Source of the DNA: Heliocidaris tuberculata
Taxonomy: Eukaryota; Echinodermata; Echinoidea; Camarodonta; Echinometridae
Length of the DNA stretch: 64,000 nt
Direction: 5' to 3'
NCBI GenBank assembly: GCA_025618425.1
Contig: CM046847.1
Span: 12,610,968 to 12,674,967, forward strand
The number at the start of each line of letters is the position of its first letter. The stretch's first letter is position 1. This document shows positions 10,488-22,710 of this stretch, one piece after another. The notes beneath the pieces were generated by a model. That model was not told the DNA's origin, did not search any database, and saw only the letters and a list, made by a program, of their open reading frames with translations. The position numbers and the translations under genes were made by a program.

Positions 10488-12945
10488 TATTATTTATTTA
10501 TTTATTTATTTTGTTTTATTTATTTTATACTGCAGGGTTGGCCTGTTCAGTTTTATAAAACTGCTTTACAAAGGCGCCCTGCAGTTTAACAAACATCATT
10601 CTACATGAAGATGCAAAATACTTAACAATTAGGTAACATTATAAACTACTAACAACAAATATTGAGAGTGGATCAATGGTAATCTAAAAGATAGATACAT
10701 GGATAGCACTATTACAATTCTATTGCATCAAGATGTAAGGCTTTGCATAGTTTTTTAAATGTAAACAGGGATGTACAAGTCTGAACATTTACAGGGAGTC
10801 CGTTAAACAAACTGGCCCCGACATATGCGAAGGATTTTCTTTTACATTCTGTCCTAGCGTGGGGAAGTTGGAGGGGGCATTATAAAGAATAACGTGTCCT
10901 ATAATTTACGGTTCGTTTACATATCAATGATTCTAGATAAGTCGGTATTAGATTATTTAGTATTTTAAAAACAAGAACACAATATTGATATTTCATACGC
11001 TGTTCAACTGATTGCCATTTCAGTGTGTGTAACAAGGAACGTTGCGATGTATAATAATCTTTATTCAAAATCATTCTGGCATATTTATTTTGGAGTTTTT
11101 GTATCTTATCCATATGGATTTTTGCACAGCTTCCCCAAGATGTACCACAGTAATCAATATAAGGTAGAATCATAGCAAAATACAGATTCTTCATAATTTT
11201 AAATGACAGTAAATGCTTAATCCTCCGTATACAACCTATTGCCCGAGATATTTTACAAACAATAGTAGAAACATGTTCACACCAAGTCAAACCGGAGTCG
11301 AGCATAACACCCAAGTATTTGATCTTCTTTACATTTTCTAAAGGTAAGTTTCTGAATTTTATTGACAAAACATCATCTCCCAGTTTTTTCTTATGACCAA
11401 ATGCCATGACCTTCGTCTTTCGTGGGTGTAAATGCATATTATTCAAGTCTAACCATCTGCATATTGTATCGAAATCATCTTGCAAGTATTTCTGTACATC
11501 CTTTATTGTTTCACTATGATTAAAAATGGCTGTATCATCAGCATAAAGAGACATTTTAGAATTGAAATGCAAATTTACATTACACATGTAATTAATAAAA
11601 AGACAAAATATCAGCGGACCTAATATAGATCCCTGCGGGACACCTGATTTTATCTTCAAACATTCACTAGAGCAATTATTAACTGTAACAAATTGTCTCC
11701 TGTCTGTTAAATATGATTCCATCCAGTCGTATTCTTTCCCTTTAATACCATAGAACTTAAGCTTTGCAAGAATAAAATTGTGTGGAATAACATCAAAAGC
11801 TTTGCGTAGATCTAAGAAAATACCTCCAATAACATGTTTTTGGTCCAGTTTATCACACAAATAATCAGTAATTTCAGTTAAACATGTAGCAGTAGAATAA
11901 GATGGTCTGAACCCTGATTGACAATTGGCAAGGAGTTTATTAACGTTTAAGTATGTATACAGTTGATCATGTATTGCTCTCTCCAATATTTTGGACAAGG
12001 CAGGGAGCACAGAAATCGGTCTAAAATTATCAATATCAAAAGATCCCCCTTTATGTATTGGAGTAATTCGTGCTGTTTTAAAATCTTTTGGAATAATACA
12101 AGTTTGTAAAGTCGCATTAAATAAATGGGTCAAAGGACCAGCTATATACTCTGCAGCCAGTTTAAGAAGCTTAGGGTGAATACCATCTACTCCCACTGCT
12201 TTCGAACAGCCAATATGTAACAGTTCTTTTACAACATATTCCTTCTTGATTGCACAAAATTCAAATTCACATGCAGGAATAAACAGAGTCTGCAAACTAT
12301 TTAATAAATCTTCCGAGGAATTACCCGAGGGAGTTTGCAACCTTGAGCCAACTTCATTAAAGGCTTTGTTTAGAACGTGAGCTATTTCCTCGTTAGGTAT
12401 CTGATCATTACCAATTGTGAGTTTAATATCATGATTCACATTTTTATTTTTCTTTGGTATAAGTTTCGATAAAACGTTCCAATTCTTCTTGATGTCATTT
12501 CCACAATCCTGAAATTTATCCTGATAATACTTCTTTTTCAAAATTTTATTCAAGTTATTAGCCCTATTACGGATATACTGGAATTTATTCCACCAAATTA
12601 TCAATTTTGTTTTTCTAAATTGCTTTCGATAATAATCCCTTTGGCGTGCTAATGCTAAATAATCATCGTTTATCCAAGGTACCCCTCTTTGTTTTTGACG
12701 CACTGATATCATGGGGGCATGCCTATCACAAATATTCAGCAGGGTGCTTTTAAAGCAGTACCACAATTTTTCAACATCAAAACCATAGGAATAAAATTCA
12801 TGCCAATCAACTTTACTTACATCCTCTTTAAAGTTATCACTATCAAAGTATTTGAAGGAACGAAATTTGGTTATTTTTGGAGAAAGGGGTAGATATTTCC
12901 CTTTAATTATTGGTTGGTCTGTATAGATTGCTACGCTAGCGGTGC
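10488..12945 (-). mobile_element. 5'-truncated non-LTR retrotransposon (CR1/L2/Daphne-like group)
   Basis: The minus strand carries one long RT ORF, a short 3' tail ending in CAGGGCGCCTTTGTAAAGC, and a terminal (AATA)n tract (+ strand TTTA repeats at 10491-10510). The open frame continues upstream of the first listed start to a stop near 12948. No endonuclease core precedes it, so the copy is truncated or rearranged at its 5' end, as is usual for target-primed insertions. Clade assignment is by motif style only. Confidence 0.85.
10880..12766 (-). CDS. Non-LTR retrotransposon reverse transcriptase (ORF2 fragment)
   Basis: A 628-codon open frame copies element RNA into DNA at the nicked target. 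Residue numbers count from a TTG, not a true start. Motifs in order: VGVDGIHPKLLK near 191-202, NFRPISVLP 247-255, QSGFR 283-287, FLDLRKAFD 317-325 (first catalytic Asp), SGVPQGSILGP 374-384 and YADD 408-411 (catalytic pair). A thumb and a Cys/Trp-containing tail follow (PYIDYCGTSWGS). All catalytic residues are kept and no internal stop is seen, so insertion was fairly recent. The apurinic-type endonuclease that normally precedes this domain is missing. The frame extends upstream for about 60 further codons (FRSFKYFDSDNF..DVSKVDW), a typical linker after the endonuclease. It cannot move on its own. Confidence 0.93.
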   Translation of the reverse strand: MWYCFKSTLLNICDRHAPMISVRQKQRGVPWINDDYLALARQRDYYRKQFRKTKLIIWWNKFQYIRNRANNLNKILKKKYYQDKFQDCGNDIKKNWNVLSKLIPKKNKNVNHDIKLTIGNDQIPNEEIAHVLNKAFNEVGSRLQTPSGNSSEDLLNSLQTLFIPACEFEFCAIKKEYVVKELLHIGCSKAVGVDGIHPKLLKLAAEYIAGPLTHLFNATLQTCIIPKDFKTARITPIHKGGSFDIDNFRPISVLPALSKILERAIHDQLYTYLNVNKLLANCQSGFRPSYSTATCLTEITDYLCDKLDQKHVIGGIFLDLRKAFDVIPHNFILAKLKFYGIKGKEYDWMESYLTDRRQFVTVNNCSSECLKIKSGVPQGSILGPLIFCLFINYMCNVNLHFNSKMSLYADDTAIFNHSETIKDVQKYLQDDFDTICRWLDLNNMHLHPRKTKVMAFGHKKKLGDDVLSIKFRNLPLENVKKIKYLGVMLDSGLTWCEHVSTIVCKISRAIGCIRRIKHLLSFKIMKNLYFAMILPYIDYCGTSWGSCAKIHMDKIQKLQNKYARMILNKDYYTSQRSLLHTLKWQSVEQRMKYQYCVLVFKILNNLIPTYLESLICKRTVNYRTRYSL

Positions 12946-12970
12946 GCTAAACCCCTGTTTTCAGATAATA

Positions 12971-13167
12971 GACCTGTTCACAAAGTTATTCAAATTTATG
13001 GATGTTTCTTTCCTGGGAACCTAGTAACGAGGTATTCCATTAACCTGTTATTAATGAATGAACTACAATACTTGGAATCCAGTTTGAATACATTTCTGGT
13101 TGCTATGTCTGACAAGCTTTCAGTTTTAAAAGTATGCATACAATTTGAATATATTCGTGAACAGGTC
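12971..13167. mobile_element. 197-bp TA-flanked MITE (GACCTGTTCAC ends)
   Basis: GACCTGTTCACAAAGTTATT at the left is inverted as AATATATTCGTGAACAGGTC at the right, with TA on both sides. It lies just upstream (5') of the non-LTR element. Confidence 0.8.
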
Positions 13168-13169
13168 TA

Positions 13170-14594
13170 TTCCACAGATTTTTAGCGAACAGGACTAATA
13201 GGCCAGGAGCCTGTCCCGAAATAGTCAACCCATTTTACATATGAGATTTGACCCTTTAAGTTGCTAAGACCATCCATGTCATTCACAAAAAGCTTGTCAG
13301 AGTCGAACGAAGCCGCCGGGTTAGGCCCCCAGAGCCCCCGAAAGGGACCCCAAAGTCGGGTCGATTTCAACCCATCTAACATATGCGCCAAACTTTGTCA
13401 GAAGAAAGGTGTATGACTATACATTACCAAAACACCAAAACTGACAAAATTTTCCGTCGGGATGGGTTGTCAGACCGCCTCTAAAAATTGGGGCAATTTT
13501 TTATAAAATGTACCTACATACCAACATGTTCAGAAATTCAGTGATATTTGAGGTCATTTGTGACATGGGCTTACGAACTGGTTTACATCAGAAATTTTTG
13601 TTGTTGTTGATGATTGCACGATGGTTTACATCAGAAATTTTTGTTGTTGTTGATGATTGCACAATAATGGGCGGTATCAAAATTACACACCTATTTTGAA
13701 GAATTTTTTGCATGACATGGATAGGGTTATGGTCCCATAGATTGACCTCATTATAGGGTCTATAGCAATATGTTTACAATTGTTAACATACGGTTTCTTC
13801 TTATCAATTTAGCAGTGAAATAACTGAAACCAATTTCTTTCGACAATCAGGCTAATCTAAAGATGCAGATTAGCTTTGATAATATCTTACCAAGAAAAAC
13901 ATACTACACTTAAATCGCTTATTATTGACCTAATCCTTCCTTGACCGGTAATTCATCTAAAAATAATAAAAAGATAACAAAGATAAATAACTCAAACGTC
14001 TGATCATTTTGTCTCTTTTTTTCCGTAGAGAATATTCTTCAGCGCTCTTTGTCACATAACGGTTAAGCTTTGTTTTACTGAAACTATTCTATTTTTCATG
14101 TCAAAAATAAATGGGAAAGGCTGCAGTACTAGAACAATTAGTGACGCTGACATATAGAAATTACATAAAACACTCAAAGACCTTCGAAAAATCAGCTCAA
14201 GGGCAATTTTAATACCCTATTGTATATCCCATAAAAAACATGTTCGGATTACGTAATACGTCATTGTAATTTCGCACATTTCAATACGTGATTGACAAGG
14301 CTGTAGAAAATGCCTTAATTTGATTTTTCGAAAGCCTTTGAGATCATGTTAATTCATACTTGCTAGATGACTAAAAAGAAAAAAAAAAGAGAAAAATCGT
14401 CAAAATCAAGTAGAAATGAGATTCACTCATGGAGATATTGGATAGAGAGAGTGAGAGAGATAGAAAAATGGATAGAGAAAGACAGAGGAAAGACAGAATG
14501 AGGCAGAGAATGAGCGAGAGCTAAAGAGTGAGAAAGAAAAGCGGAGAAATTAAAGAGAAAGTGTGTGTGAGAGAGAAAATGATGAGAAAGAGAG

Positions 14595-14635
<41 letters not shown>

Positions 14636-15649
14636 AAGTTGTAGGAGGGAAAGAGGGGAACGTTTTGACGTCATGCCAGTCGCATGACTTGCCACCGATT
14701 TGGACTTTTCTTTCATAAAATAAAATGCTTTGATATTTGTATATCAATATGATGATTCGAGACCTCAGTTGGATACACTACATGCTTTTCGAAATTTCCA
14801 TATTTAAGCCCTATTATAGCAATTTCCTTCAAAATACAATCGAAGTCGGGAAATCGGGTAGTAGTGAGCGGTTTCTTTTTTAAAAATCTGTTACAAGTGC
14901 CCCTCTTCTTGTTTGTTGGTCCCTTTTCCCCCCGTAAATTTGCCTTTTCAGAGTTGTGCCCTCTCCCTTGTTTAGGAATATACTGCCATTCTTGGTCATG
15001 ATGTGCCCCACGCAAATAAAGAAAAATAATAATGATGATAGATTATTAAAAAAAATAAATTAAAAAATGAATAAAAAAGAAAACTGTAAAATTATATAAA
15101 TAGAAAATAAAATAATTTCAAAAAATGGATCATTCAAGCTCAAGTAACTGCTGAGCAGTTCCTTTCCCGCCCTCTTTTTTCCGAAGTGTTACAATCTTCC
15201 ATGCATTCCATGTGCTTTAATCAATAATGACAGACGTTTATCAGGTTTGAACCTTTTATAATGCCCGTTTCATTAAAGGTGTCATTTTGATTGCGGTATT
15301 GCCTAGGCTAAGCAAGAATGTGAAGGCAATTGATTAGCATTTAGCACATATATCGGTAATTCAACACGATGTGTGCTTTCATTTTCCTTTCTTTCTTTCT
15401 TTTTTTTTTAACGAAGTTACCCTTATAACTGCGGCGCGTCAAAGACCGCTATAATCGTTGACGCAGACCTCCATCGTAAAAGAAGCCTAGCTTGCAACGA
15501 GCATTATGCCCGATGGAGACGAGGCATCAATTCGCTTGCGTTATTACTGGCTAATCAAGCTTATGAAGGCAATTGACGCATGCACCAGTAATTCAACGCA
15601 ATGTTTTCGCACTCTTTATTTTGCACTCGCTTTGTGTAATTAATCACTA
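13170..15649. other. No gene seen; simple repeats only
   Basis: A 43-bp tandem duplication (TTTACATCAGAAATTTTTG through GATGATTGCAC) lies at about 13580-13662. A purine-rich GAGA block spans 14435-14640, with perfect (GA)n near 14600-14630. The rest is AT-rich sequence without recognisable exons. Confidence 0.6.
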
Positions 15650-15653
15650 TTAA

Positions 15654-16038
15654 AGTGATTTGGTAACTTTGTAGAGGCTTGATAAAATCTGAGCTGCCTA
15701 GCCTTACATGCTATCAGTGTATGTAATATGGTGTAAAAATGAAGCCCAGGGGGAAAAAAGCACTTCACAATCATCATGTGCTTCACAAAAGTAAACATAA
15801 TTATGCAAGTGACCGGAAATGCCAGACTCATTTTCCCCCATAGACTCAGTGTTAGACTAAAGTGTATGGCCATACGCTTTCATAAATGGGAGTATTCAGT
15901 CATAGATAGCTTAATAATAGCAATATATGTTTGAAAACCTTTCTATGCCTGGCTATTCTTCTGAACATCATTATACAAGACAGATATCAAAATTCAACAA
16001 TTTATTAAATCAAGCCTCCACAAAGTTACCAAATCCCT
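15654..16038. mobile_element. TTAA-flanked MITE, family 1 (AGTGATTTGGTAAC ends)
   Basis: TTAA borders both ends (15650-15653, 16039-16042). The left arm AGTGATTTGGTAACTTTGTA then GAGGCTTGAT is inverted at the right as ATCAAGCCTCCACAAAGTTA then CCAAATCCCT. The TTAA duplication fits piggyBac-type transposition. The element is non-coding. Confidence 0.8.
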
Positions 16039-16128
16039 TTAATATAGACCGCAAGCAAGTCACTGGAGCAATCCAAAAGTCCGGCTCACGCGAGGCGTTA
16101 TTTCACTAGAGTCGATCACTGCAACTAT

Positions 16129-16400
16129 TGTTCAATTCACTAGAATTCATGCTGCAGTAAGCTGTGAACAATGGACCCCTAAAGATAGAGACGGGTGCGA
16201 TTAGCCTCCCTAGCATATGAAGACAAGCGTTTGGCCGCATTCACTGGGTTTTTGTACATGCTACGCTTGCTTTGTGCTGGAAACTTCTTTTTCTTTCAGT
16301 CAGGGCAGAAACAGAGTTTTCAACGCATCTCTATAGCGTAGCATTTACACTTACACAACCAACTACTTACGGCGGCATGAATTATATTTAATCGAACAAT
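16129..16400. mobile_element. TIR MITE, TTGTTCAATTC family
   Basis: ATTGTTCAATTCACTAGAAT followed by TCATGC is imperfectly inverted at 16374-16400 (GCATGAATTATATTTAATCG, then AACAAT). It shares its ends with 10001-10121. Confidence 0.6.
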
Positions 16401-17495
16401 ATTTGGCGTGAAAGCAAAACTTGCCAAAGCATTTTGTAAAAAAAAAAATAGAAAATTTAAAAGTAGTTTATGTAAGAGCCACTGCACAGTCACATTACAC
16501 CATTGATTTGTTAGCTTTCTTCTCACGCACCTATAGTTTCTTAAAGCGATAAAACCTAGTTTTTAAGTTATATGCTTCAGCTGGCCGAATTAACAACTGT
16601 CATTGTCAGGCATAAAGTATAAACGCCATGTTATTTAGTATTGATTATTAAGTTAAACAAGGTATCAAATTCAACGTAGTCTCAAATATCAAGAATCATT
16701 AATTGACCTAAAGACACAATAGCCCAATCCCTGTTTGCATGTTTCATTCATTAAAACTATGGTGTTAATTGTGAATACAGCTGACCAAATTCGCTGTAAT
16801 AAAGCTGAGTTGCCACGAAGACTAATTAATATTTTGTCAAATGAAGAAATAGTCCAATAAACAAATTAACACGTGTACTTATTGATTTGTATAAAATCTA
16901 TAGATACAAACAATTCAAACTTACATCGCCATTTCCTGAACACATACCAAAGTGGTTTTCTATATAAAACGAATGATTTTGTTGAGGATTTGGATAAAAC
17001 TTTTGAATATTTTCAGGAGATCATCAGAAGTTTGCTGGGATACAGTTGATTTGTGTAAGTAACTTTGACACGAAGTTTAATTTCAATTACTTGGTTTTAT
17101 TTAAGATAATTCAAGGGCGTAGGCTGGTTTGGGCATGGGGAGGTGCACATCTTGGGGAGGTGGAACTAAAGTTTAGAAAATTAGAATAGATATCACATCA
17201 CAAGCAAGCTTTTCCTGGACGATACAGTGTAGGTTATGTAGGTGTTTAAGTATTGTTCATAAAATTATAAAGCTTGTGATTTGGTACCTAGCCTATAAGC
17301 TGCTTTGTTAATCAAATGATTGCTTACCTGATGTCAGTAATCATTCAATCAGCAAAATATCATTCAACAAGTCAAAACTATTTCCAGTAAAAACATTTAC
17401 TCTTGAAGATGGCTGGTTTTATTTTAATTTAAATGTCGATTTAATCTCAGCTTATGCTGAATTCTGTCAGGCCACATTGCCTCTTTGATTACAAC
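16401..17495. other. No feature recognised
   Basis: AT-rich sequence. A CAAGGGCGTAGGCTGG word at about 17113 resembles the end of a TIR element, but no partner end was paired with it. Confidence 0.5.
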
Positions 17496-17499
17496 ATAT

Positions 17500-18214
17500 C
17501 TTAATCCAAGATTATGATGCCTAGGAAGGTTCATAATGTTAGTTTTAAATATACTAATAATAGTCAAGGGTTACAAAGTACATCAACTGAGAAATACTTG
17601 GGTCTTGTGATAAATAACACTTAAAATTGGAATGATCATTGTACCGAATTACATGTAAAGTGCAATAGACCTTTTTGGTACATAATACGGAGGGACTGCG
17701 TTGACTGACCAAAACCAGTTTTAAAAACCCTTTACAGAATCTTTAGTACGCTCATGTTTGGATTATTGTTGCACAGCATGTGATCCATACAGAAACAAAG
17801 CGGTAGCCAACTGATTGTAAAGATTTAAAAAAACGTTATACGTAAGAATGTTGAACAAAGACTGGAGTAGTACATGTAGTTACAACACTTTGTTACAAGA
17901 ATTTAGTATGAATACATTAGTGAGTAGACGAAAGTACCTCCAACTTATTTTTTTAGTGTTATAAGCTTGTTAATGACATCACAGATATAGGACGGAATAA
18001 CATGTGCAAACCTGCGAACAGAATTGGAAGAACAGATCATCATAACTTAAAGATGCATGTACCCAGAACAGCAAGAACAGATTATTATTATATGAACTCA
18101 TTCTATCCGAAAACTACAAACGACTGGAACAAACTCCCTAAAAGTATAGTCAACATGAAAACTCTTGGCTTGTTTCAAAAAAGTGTTAAAAACCACCTCA
18201 ACCTGCAGAGTTAA
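17500..18214 (+). pseudogene. Decayed non-LTR retrotransposon, RT C-terminal part
   Basis: Conceptual translation gives EKYLGLVINN (RT thumb motif), then fragments in several frames interrupted by stops. The last open piece (18002-18214) contains NLKMHVPRTARTDYYYMNSF and NDWNKLPKSIVN, the usual C-terminal signature of CR1/Jockey-like RT proteins. Several frameshifts and stops make it clearly dead. A TTAA-flanked MITE begins exactly at its 3' end, so the MITE landed in or beside the relic. Confidence 0.8.
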
Positions 18215-18818
18215 AGGCCAAGTCCACACTAATATCAAGTTGATTTGAAAAAGTAGAGTAAAATTAAACAAGCATAATGCTGAAAATTTCATCAAAATCG
18301 GATGTAAAATAAGAAAGTTACGAAATTTTAAAGTTTCGCTTAATTTCACAAAACAGTTATATGCACATCCTGGTCGGTATGCAAATGAGGGAACCGATGA
18401 CGTCATCCACTCACTATTTCTTTTGTATTTTATCATATGAAATGTGAAATATTTCATTTTTTTCCTCATTATGATGTGAAACAAAAATTGATTCCTCACT
18501 GAACTTGTGGAATTGTCATTGTTGTAACATATTGTGATTCAAGGAAGAGCTTCCTTATTGTCAAATCTGCAAAAATTGAAATATTCTATAATTCATATAA
18601 TAAAATACAAAAGAAATAGTGAGTGTGTGACACCATCAGCTATCTCATTTGCATATCCACCGTGTTATGCATATAACTGTTTTGTGAAAATAGGCGAAAC
18701 TTTAAAATGTCAAACCTTTCTTATTTTACATCCGATTTTGATGAAATTTTCAGCATTATGCTTGTTTAATTTGACTCTATTTATTGAAATCAACTTGATA
18801 TTGGTGTGGACTTGGCCT
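18215..18818. mobile_element. TTAA-flanked palindromic MITE, family 2 (AGGCCAAGTCCAC ends)
   Basis: TTAA is at 18211-18214 and 18819-18822. The left arm AGGCCAAGTCCACACTAATA continues with ATCAAGTTGATTTG and AAAATTTCATCAAAATCGGA; the right arm is its inverted copy, for example TCCGATTTTGATGAAATTTT and GTGTGGACTTGGCCT. The arms are long, so the element is nearly a full palindrome. A solo end lies at about 551. From memory, sequences like this are very common in sea urchin genomes. Confidence 0.85.
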
Positions 18819-19224
18819 TTAATTTTACAAAAACCTATCATTGCATATATATCACCATAATGCAGACTGTCCTCTGGCATGCAGAGCTCACTTCGGACGT
18901 ACGGACTGCACGAGAAATTTAAATTTACCGATGAAATCGCACTGAGTTTATGGTATCTTCGATAGGACAACTAAACCAGTATGGGGATCGCAGCAAAAAA
19001 TTTCTAAATCGCCCACTGAAGCGGAGTTGGCACAAATTTTGCGGGCATGGCAAAAACCATGACTGCACTTTCAACCAATCAGATGATAGGATTAGGAAAG
19101 ATTCTTAAAGTGAGGTATATAAAGGATACTGAAGTCAAGCGGGCTTTCTGGGCCTGGGGGTCACTCAGAGACTGAGTGAAGTGGTACCCATGCCGGGTAT
19201 CCATGCTTGTCAAAAAAAAAAGAA

Positions 19225-19420
19225 GTCGAATGAAAGGATCAGATGACGTCTTTGGGGGAAAAGGGGTGTTTTTCAGTCTTACATTCGACGGTTTTTGAGA
19301 AAACGGGGTGTTTTTCAGTCTTACATTCGACGTTTTTTTTTTTTTTTTTCTTTCTTTTTTTTAGAAAAATGGGTGTTGTACAGTCTAACATTCGACGTTT
19401 TTTGAGAAATAGGCGTTCTT
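19225..19420. repeat. Minisatellite TTTTTCAGTCTTACATTCGACG
   Basis: The word CAGTCTTACATTCGACG plus TTTTTTGAGAAA occurs about three times with spacers. No gene is seen from 18.9 to 21.3 kb; the stretch also holds poly-C at 19580-19598, poly-T/G tracts at 19850-19945, poly-A near 20260-20312 and a GA run near 20770. Confidence 0.7.
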
Positions 19421-20281
19421 CGACATTTGTTGGTACATTTTCCTACGCCATTTATGCCTTTTAAGGGTATATTTTACAATATCCTTTTAGAGGTAGAATT
19501 TGACACCAAGAATTACTTCCTTTTGGGTCCAGTTTTGAGGTGCTTAGACGAGCATGGGTACCACTTCAGTCCGCGAGTGACCCCCCCCCCCCCCCCCCAG
19601 GTTCCGGGGCGTTTAAGTAATCTCTGTTTCGGGCGTCAGTTTCGGGTGTTATAGGTGCGAAAGGGTTTTAATTAACTATAAGTCTCGCGGTACTGTCGTC
19701 ATGAGAAAAGAATGGATTTGGCCGACCTCTATGGATGGCCTGACTTTTAGTATAAGGTTTGGGGCAGAAATCAAGACTAATAATTGTTTTACAGAATGTT
19801 TCGGGTCATGTGCCCCCTTGTTTTTGAAGCTGTTGAAAGGAGGAAAAAAGTTTTTTTTTTTTTTTTTTTTCAAGGACGGAACTCCTATGCCTCCGCGGGG
19901 GGGGGGGGGTGCACGTGCACCCAGTGCACTCCCCCCCCCCCCCCAGCCTACGCCCTTGCAATCTAGGGTAAAGATATACTTCTTTGATAATTCTCTATTG
20001 GACCTCATTATTCTTTACGTAAGAAAGTGCACATTTGAATAGTCCACAGTAAAGCGCATTAAGTCCGTGGAAACTGCATGAAAATTCTTTTGCAGACGGC
20101 AAAAGATTTTTTTCCTTTAACGCATTGCTCCCTTAAACGATAGTCATTGGGATTGTATAATTTCAAACGCCCAGCGGCGTAGGCTCTGAAGAAAATGCAA
20201 AAGATACATTTTTCACACCCAGTTGCTTTGCTCCGTCAGTAATAATTTGCCCCCCCAAAAAAAAAAAAAAAAAAAGAAAAG

Positions 20282-20313
<32 letters not shown>

Positions 20314-21374
20314 AATGTAATTTAAAGTTCGGTCGATCACTTTGCTCCATCTGTTTGTTAAGCTTTGTTTCTTGTTCAGTTTCACTCCCAAATGCAGGAT
20401 ACGTCAAGAGCATTAAAAATAACACTCGCAGGGGATTTTTATTCTATATCTCAAATTAAAGAAAATTACCCTTTTCCTAAAACTTGTTATCAATAACAAT
20501 CACTGACATAAGCTACTGAAATCCTTGCATCTGACTGACTGAGAGCAAGTTTGTTACAGAACTTTTTTTTTTTTTTTTTAGTAGATAGTAAGTTTTATAA
20601 AACAGGGCCCAGATCCAAAGTTCCTACCACGAGAGTGAATTCCATACCTCCGTTCGGTCACGGGGCTCTCTTGTAGTAGCAGTACGCTATCACATTTAAT
20701 GGCTTCGGCAGTTGACTGACGACTTGCGAGACCAACATGGTCTATCTCGCGCATATGCGATGAGGCAAGAGAGAGAGAGAGAGGAGGGGGGGGGGGGGGC
20801 AACAGGCCTCCGAGAATTTTGAAATTAACAGTATTCGGGTGACCGTCATCTCATACGTGGTCTATTTCTGATTTTTTTTTTTGTTTTTTGTTTTTTTTTT
20901 TGTAATATCATATCAAGTATCGTATATTTTTGATGACAAAATTACATTGTCGCCATTAACAATGTCAAATATTTTGCTCTCTCGCTTTGCTCATTTGCAA
21001 ATTTTTTTAAAAGTTGATTTTCGAGCAGGAGACGTAATTCCCCCTCCCCCCAACCCACCCATGCCGAAATGGTTCGCCCATGGTCTCGCACGGTAAAGAT
21101 ACCTTACCATGATTATGATGAATGGGAAAATTTGGAATGCATGGCCATGGTGGACCGGTCACATCTAAATTTCTCAACCTTCATTCAAACCCAGTCATCT
21201 GTATATGTAGCAGGATATGTATATGTAAGAACATGACCTTCTATATGACTTCTGTCCTAGTTCTTAATTAAGTATTGTCATGCGTTTTTAATCAAATTGG
21301 AAGATATCATTTGTAGTCTTGACAGTACCGTATAAATGATTCTGTGAGAATTCTATTTCTTTGTTTTTCTCTAA

Positions 21375-21695
21375 CCCCGTACTGTACCTGTAAAAATTAA
21401 ATGGTCATCAAAATTATTGACTTTGCATCCCGGACCCCCTTACTACGGCGCTTGGATTGGAGGGTCGACGATTGGGTCTTTCGCTTGGTCGGATAACTCC
21501 TACCCCAAAAATTTCGATTCCTGGCTTCCAGGCCAACCCGACAATGAGGGAAATTCCGAGCACTGTGTCCATTTCTGGCGAAGGAATGACGGTGATGACA
21601 AACTCATGTCCTGGAACGACTTGAACTGCGACATGGAATTACCTTACATCTGTAAGGTAGCACCAAATTATTATAATATGCAGGGCATGTGTTAG
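21375..21695 (+). pseudogene. C-type lectin-like domain, C-terminal half (exon fragment)
   Basis: The frame reads YYGAWIGGSTIGSFAWSDNS, then SWLPGQPDNEG, HCVHFW, LMSWNDLNCDMELPYICK and a stop at 21693-21695. This is the C-terminal half of a C-type lectin fold: the WIGG core, QPD (a galactose-type Ca2+/sugar motif), WND (a Ca2+-site motif) and the last cysteines. The first half of the domain and any signal peptide are absent. In-frame TAA lies at 21372-21374, and between it and the first lectin residues no AG dinucleotide exists, so no normal splice acceptor can join this exon to an upstream one. AATAAA at 21739-21744 would serve as a poly(A) signal. It is either a broken gene fragment or an exon whose border I misjudge. 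Confidence 0.65.
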
Positions 21696-21738
21696 ACCTT
21701 CAGAGGCAAAGTAATCTGAGCTTTTTACCAGTCTTACT

Positions 21739-21744
21739 AATAAA
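21739..21744 (+). promoter_or_regulatory. Poly(A) signal AATAAA after the lectin-like exon
   Basis: A canonical hexamer 44 bp past the stop codon of the lectin-like frame, suggesting this was once the last exon of a gene. Confidence 0.5.
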
Positions 21745-22289
21745 GACTACACCTTGAATGCATAATACTGCTTCACAAATTTAATTTCGGAAGCAGTTTG
21801 TTTGAGTCTAAAATTTTAAGAAGGAAAACAAGGGAAATATATCCCTTATTGCAGGAAATGTAAAGAAAATATCTTTAATTCCGTAGTATTAAAATTCAAG
21901 ACGATTACGAATCAATTTCTGTAATGCTAAATTCAAAAGCCGAAGAAAGTGTGTTGATTCATGAAGAAAATGAGATTCCTTTATTACTACAGGAAATATG
22001 TGAATAATGTTTGAAAATGTTCTTAGTAACGTCTGGTATTAAAGTTCAATAAACATGATAAAAGAATTGGATTGTGACGCCACTGGTTATTCTAATGTGC
22101 CTATATTTGTGGGTAGGGATGTTTTCTTATGTTATTTGCTCATACAAAATATAGGCCTTACCTTTTTTTCAAAAACGTCAGCTTGGTCATGTTTTCACGT
22201 CAAAGACATATAAAGACACTCATATTAAATTAAGTGCTTCTTTTGTTCTTCGGTTGAAATCGACCAGAAGGAAAAAAGCAGAGACTATG

Positions 22290-22710
22290 GGGGCATTTCT
22301 ATTATCCTATGTCTCATTGGACTTACTGGTCTTACGCCACACTGGTCCTACATCTCATAATGTCCTACCTTTAATATGTCATCCGTCTCACTTACGTCCC
22401 ATTGGTCCTACGTCCCATGTCCTACAACCCATGTATCATAATATCTCACACTAATCCAATGTCCCACTGGTCTTATGTCCCAGTGGTCCTTCGTCACACT
22501 GGTTTTATGTTACACCTGTCCTACGTCCAACATATTCTCACAGGTTCTATATGGTCCTGCATCTTATCCGCCTTTCGTCACCTTGGTCTTGCGTTACACT
22601 GACCCTACGTCCCACATGTTGGTCCTATGCCACACTAGTCCTACATCCCATTGGACCTATGTCATATTGGTTACGACTGGCATGACTGATAGGTCTGATA
22701 CGTTTCATTG
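22290..22710. repeat. GGTCCTACGTCCCAC(AT)TG minisatellite
   Basis: Words GGTCCTACGTCCCA, CACTGGTCTTA and ATGTCCCA recur loosely across about 420 bp. Several frames are open only because of the word structure. Confidence 0.85.
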
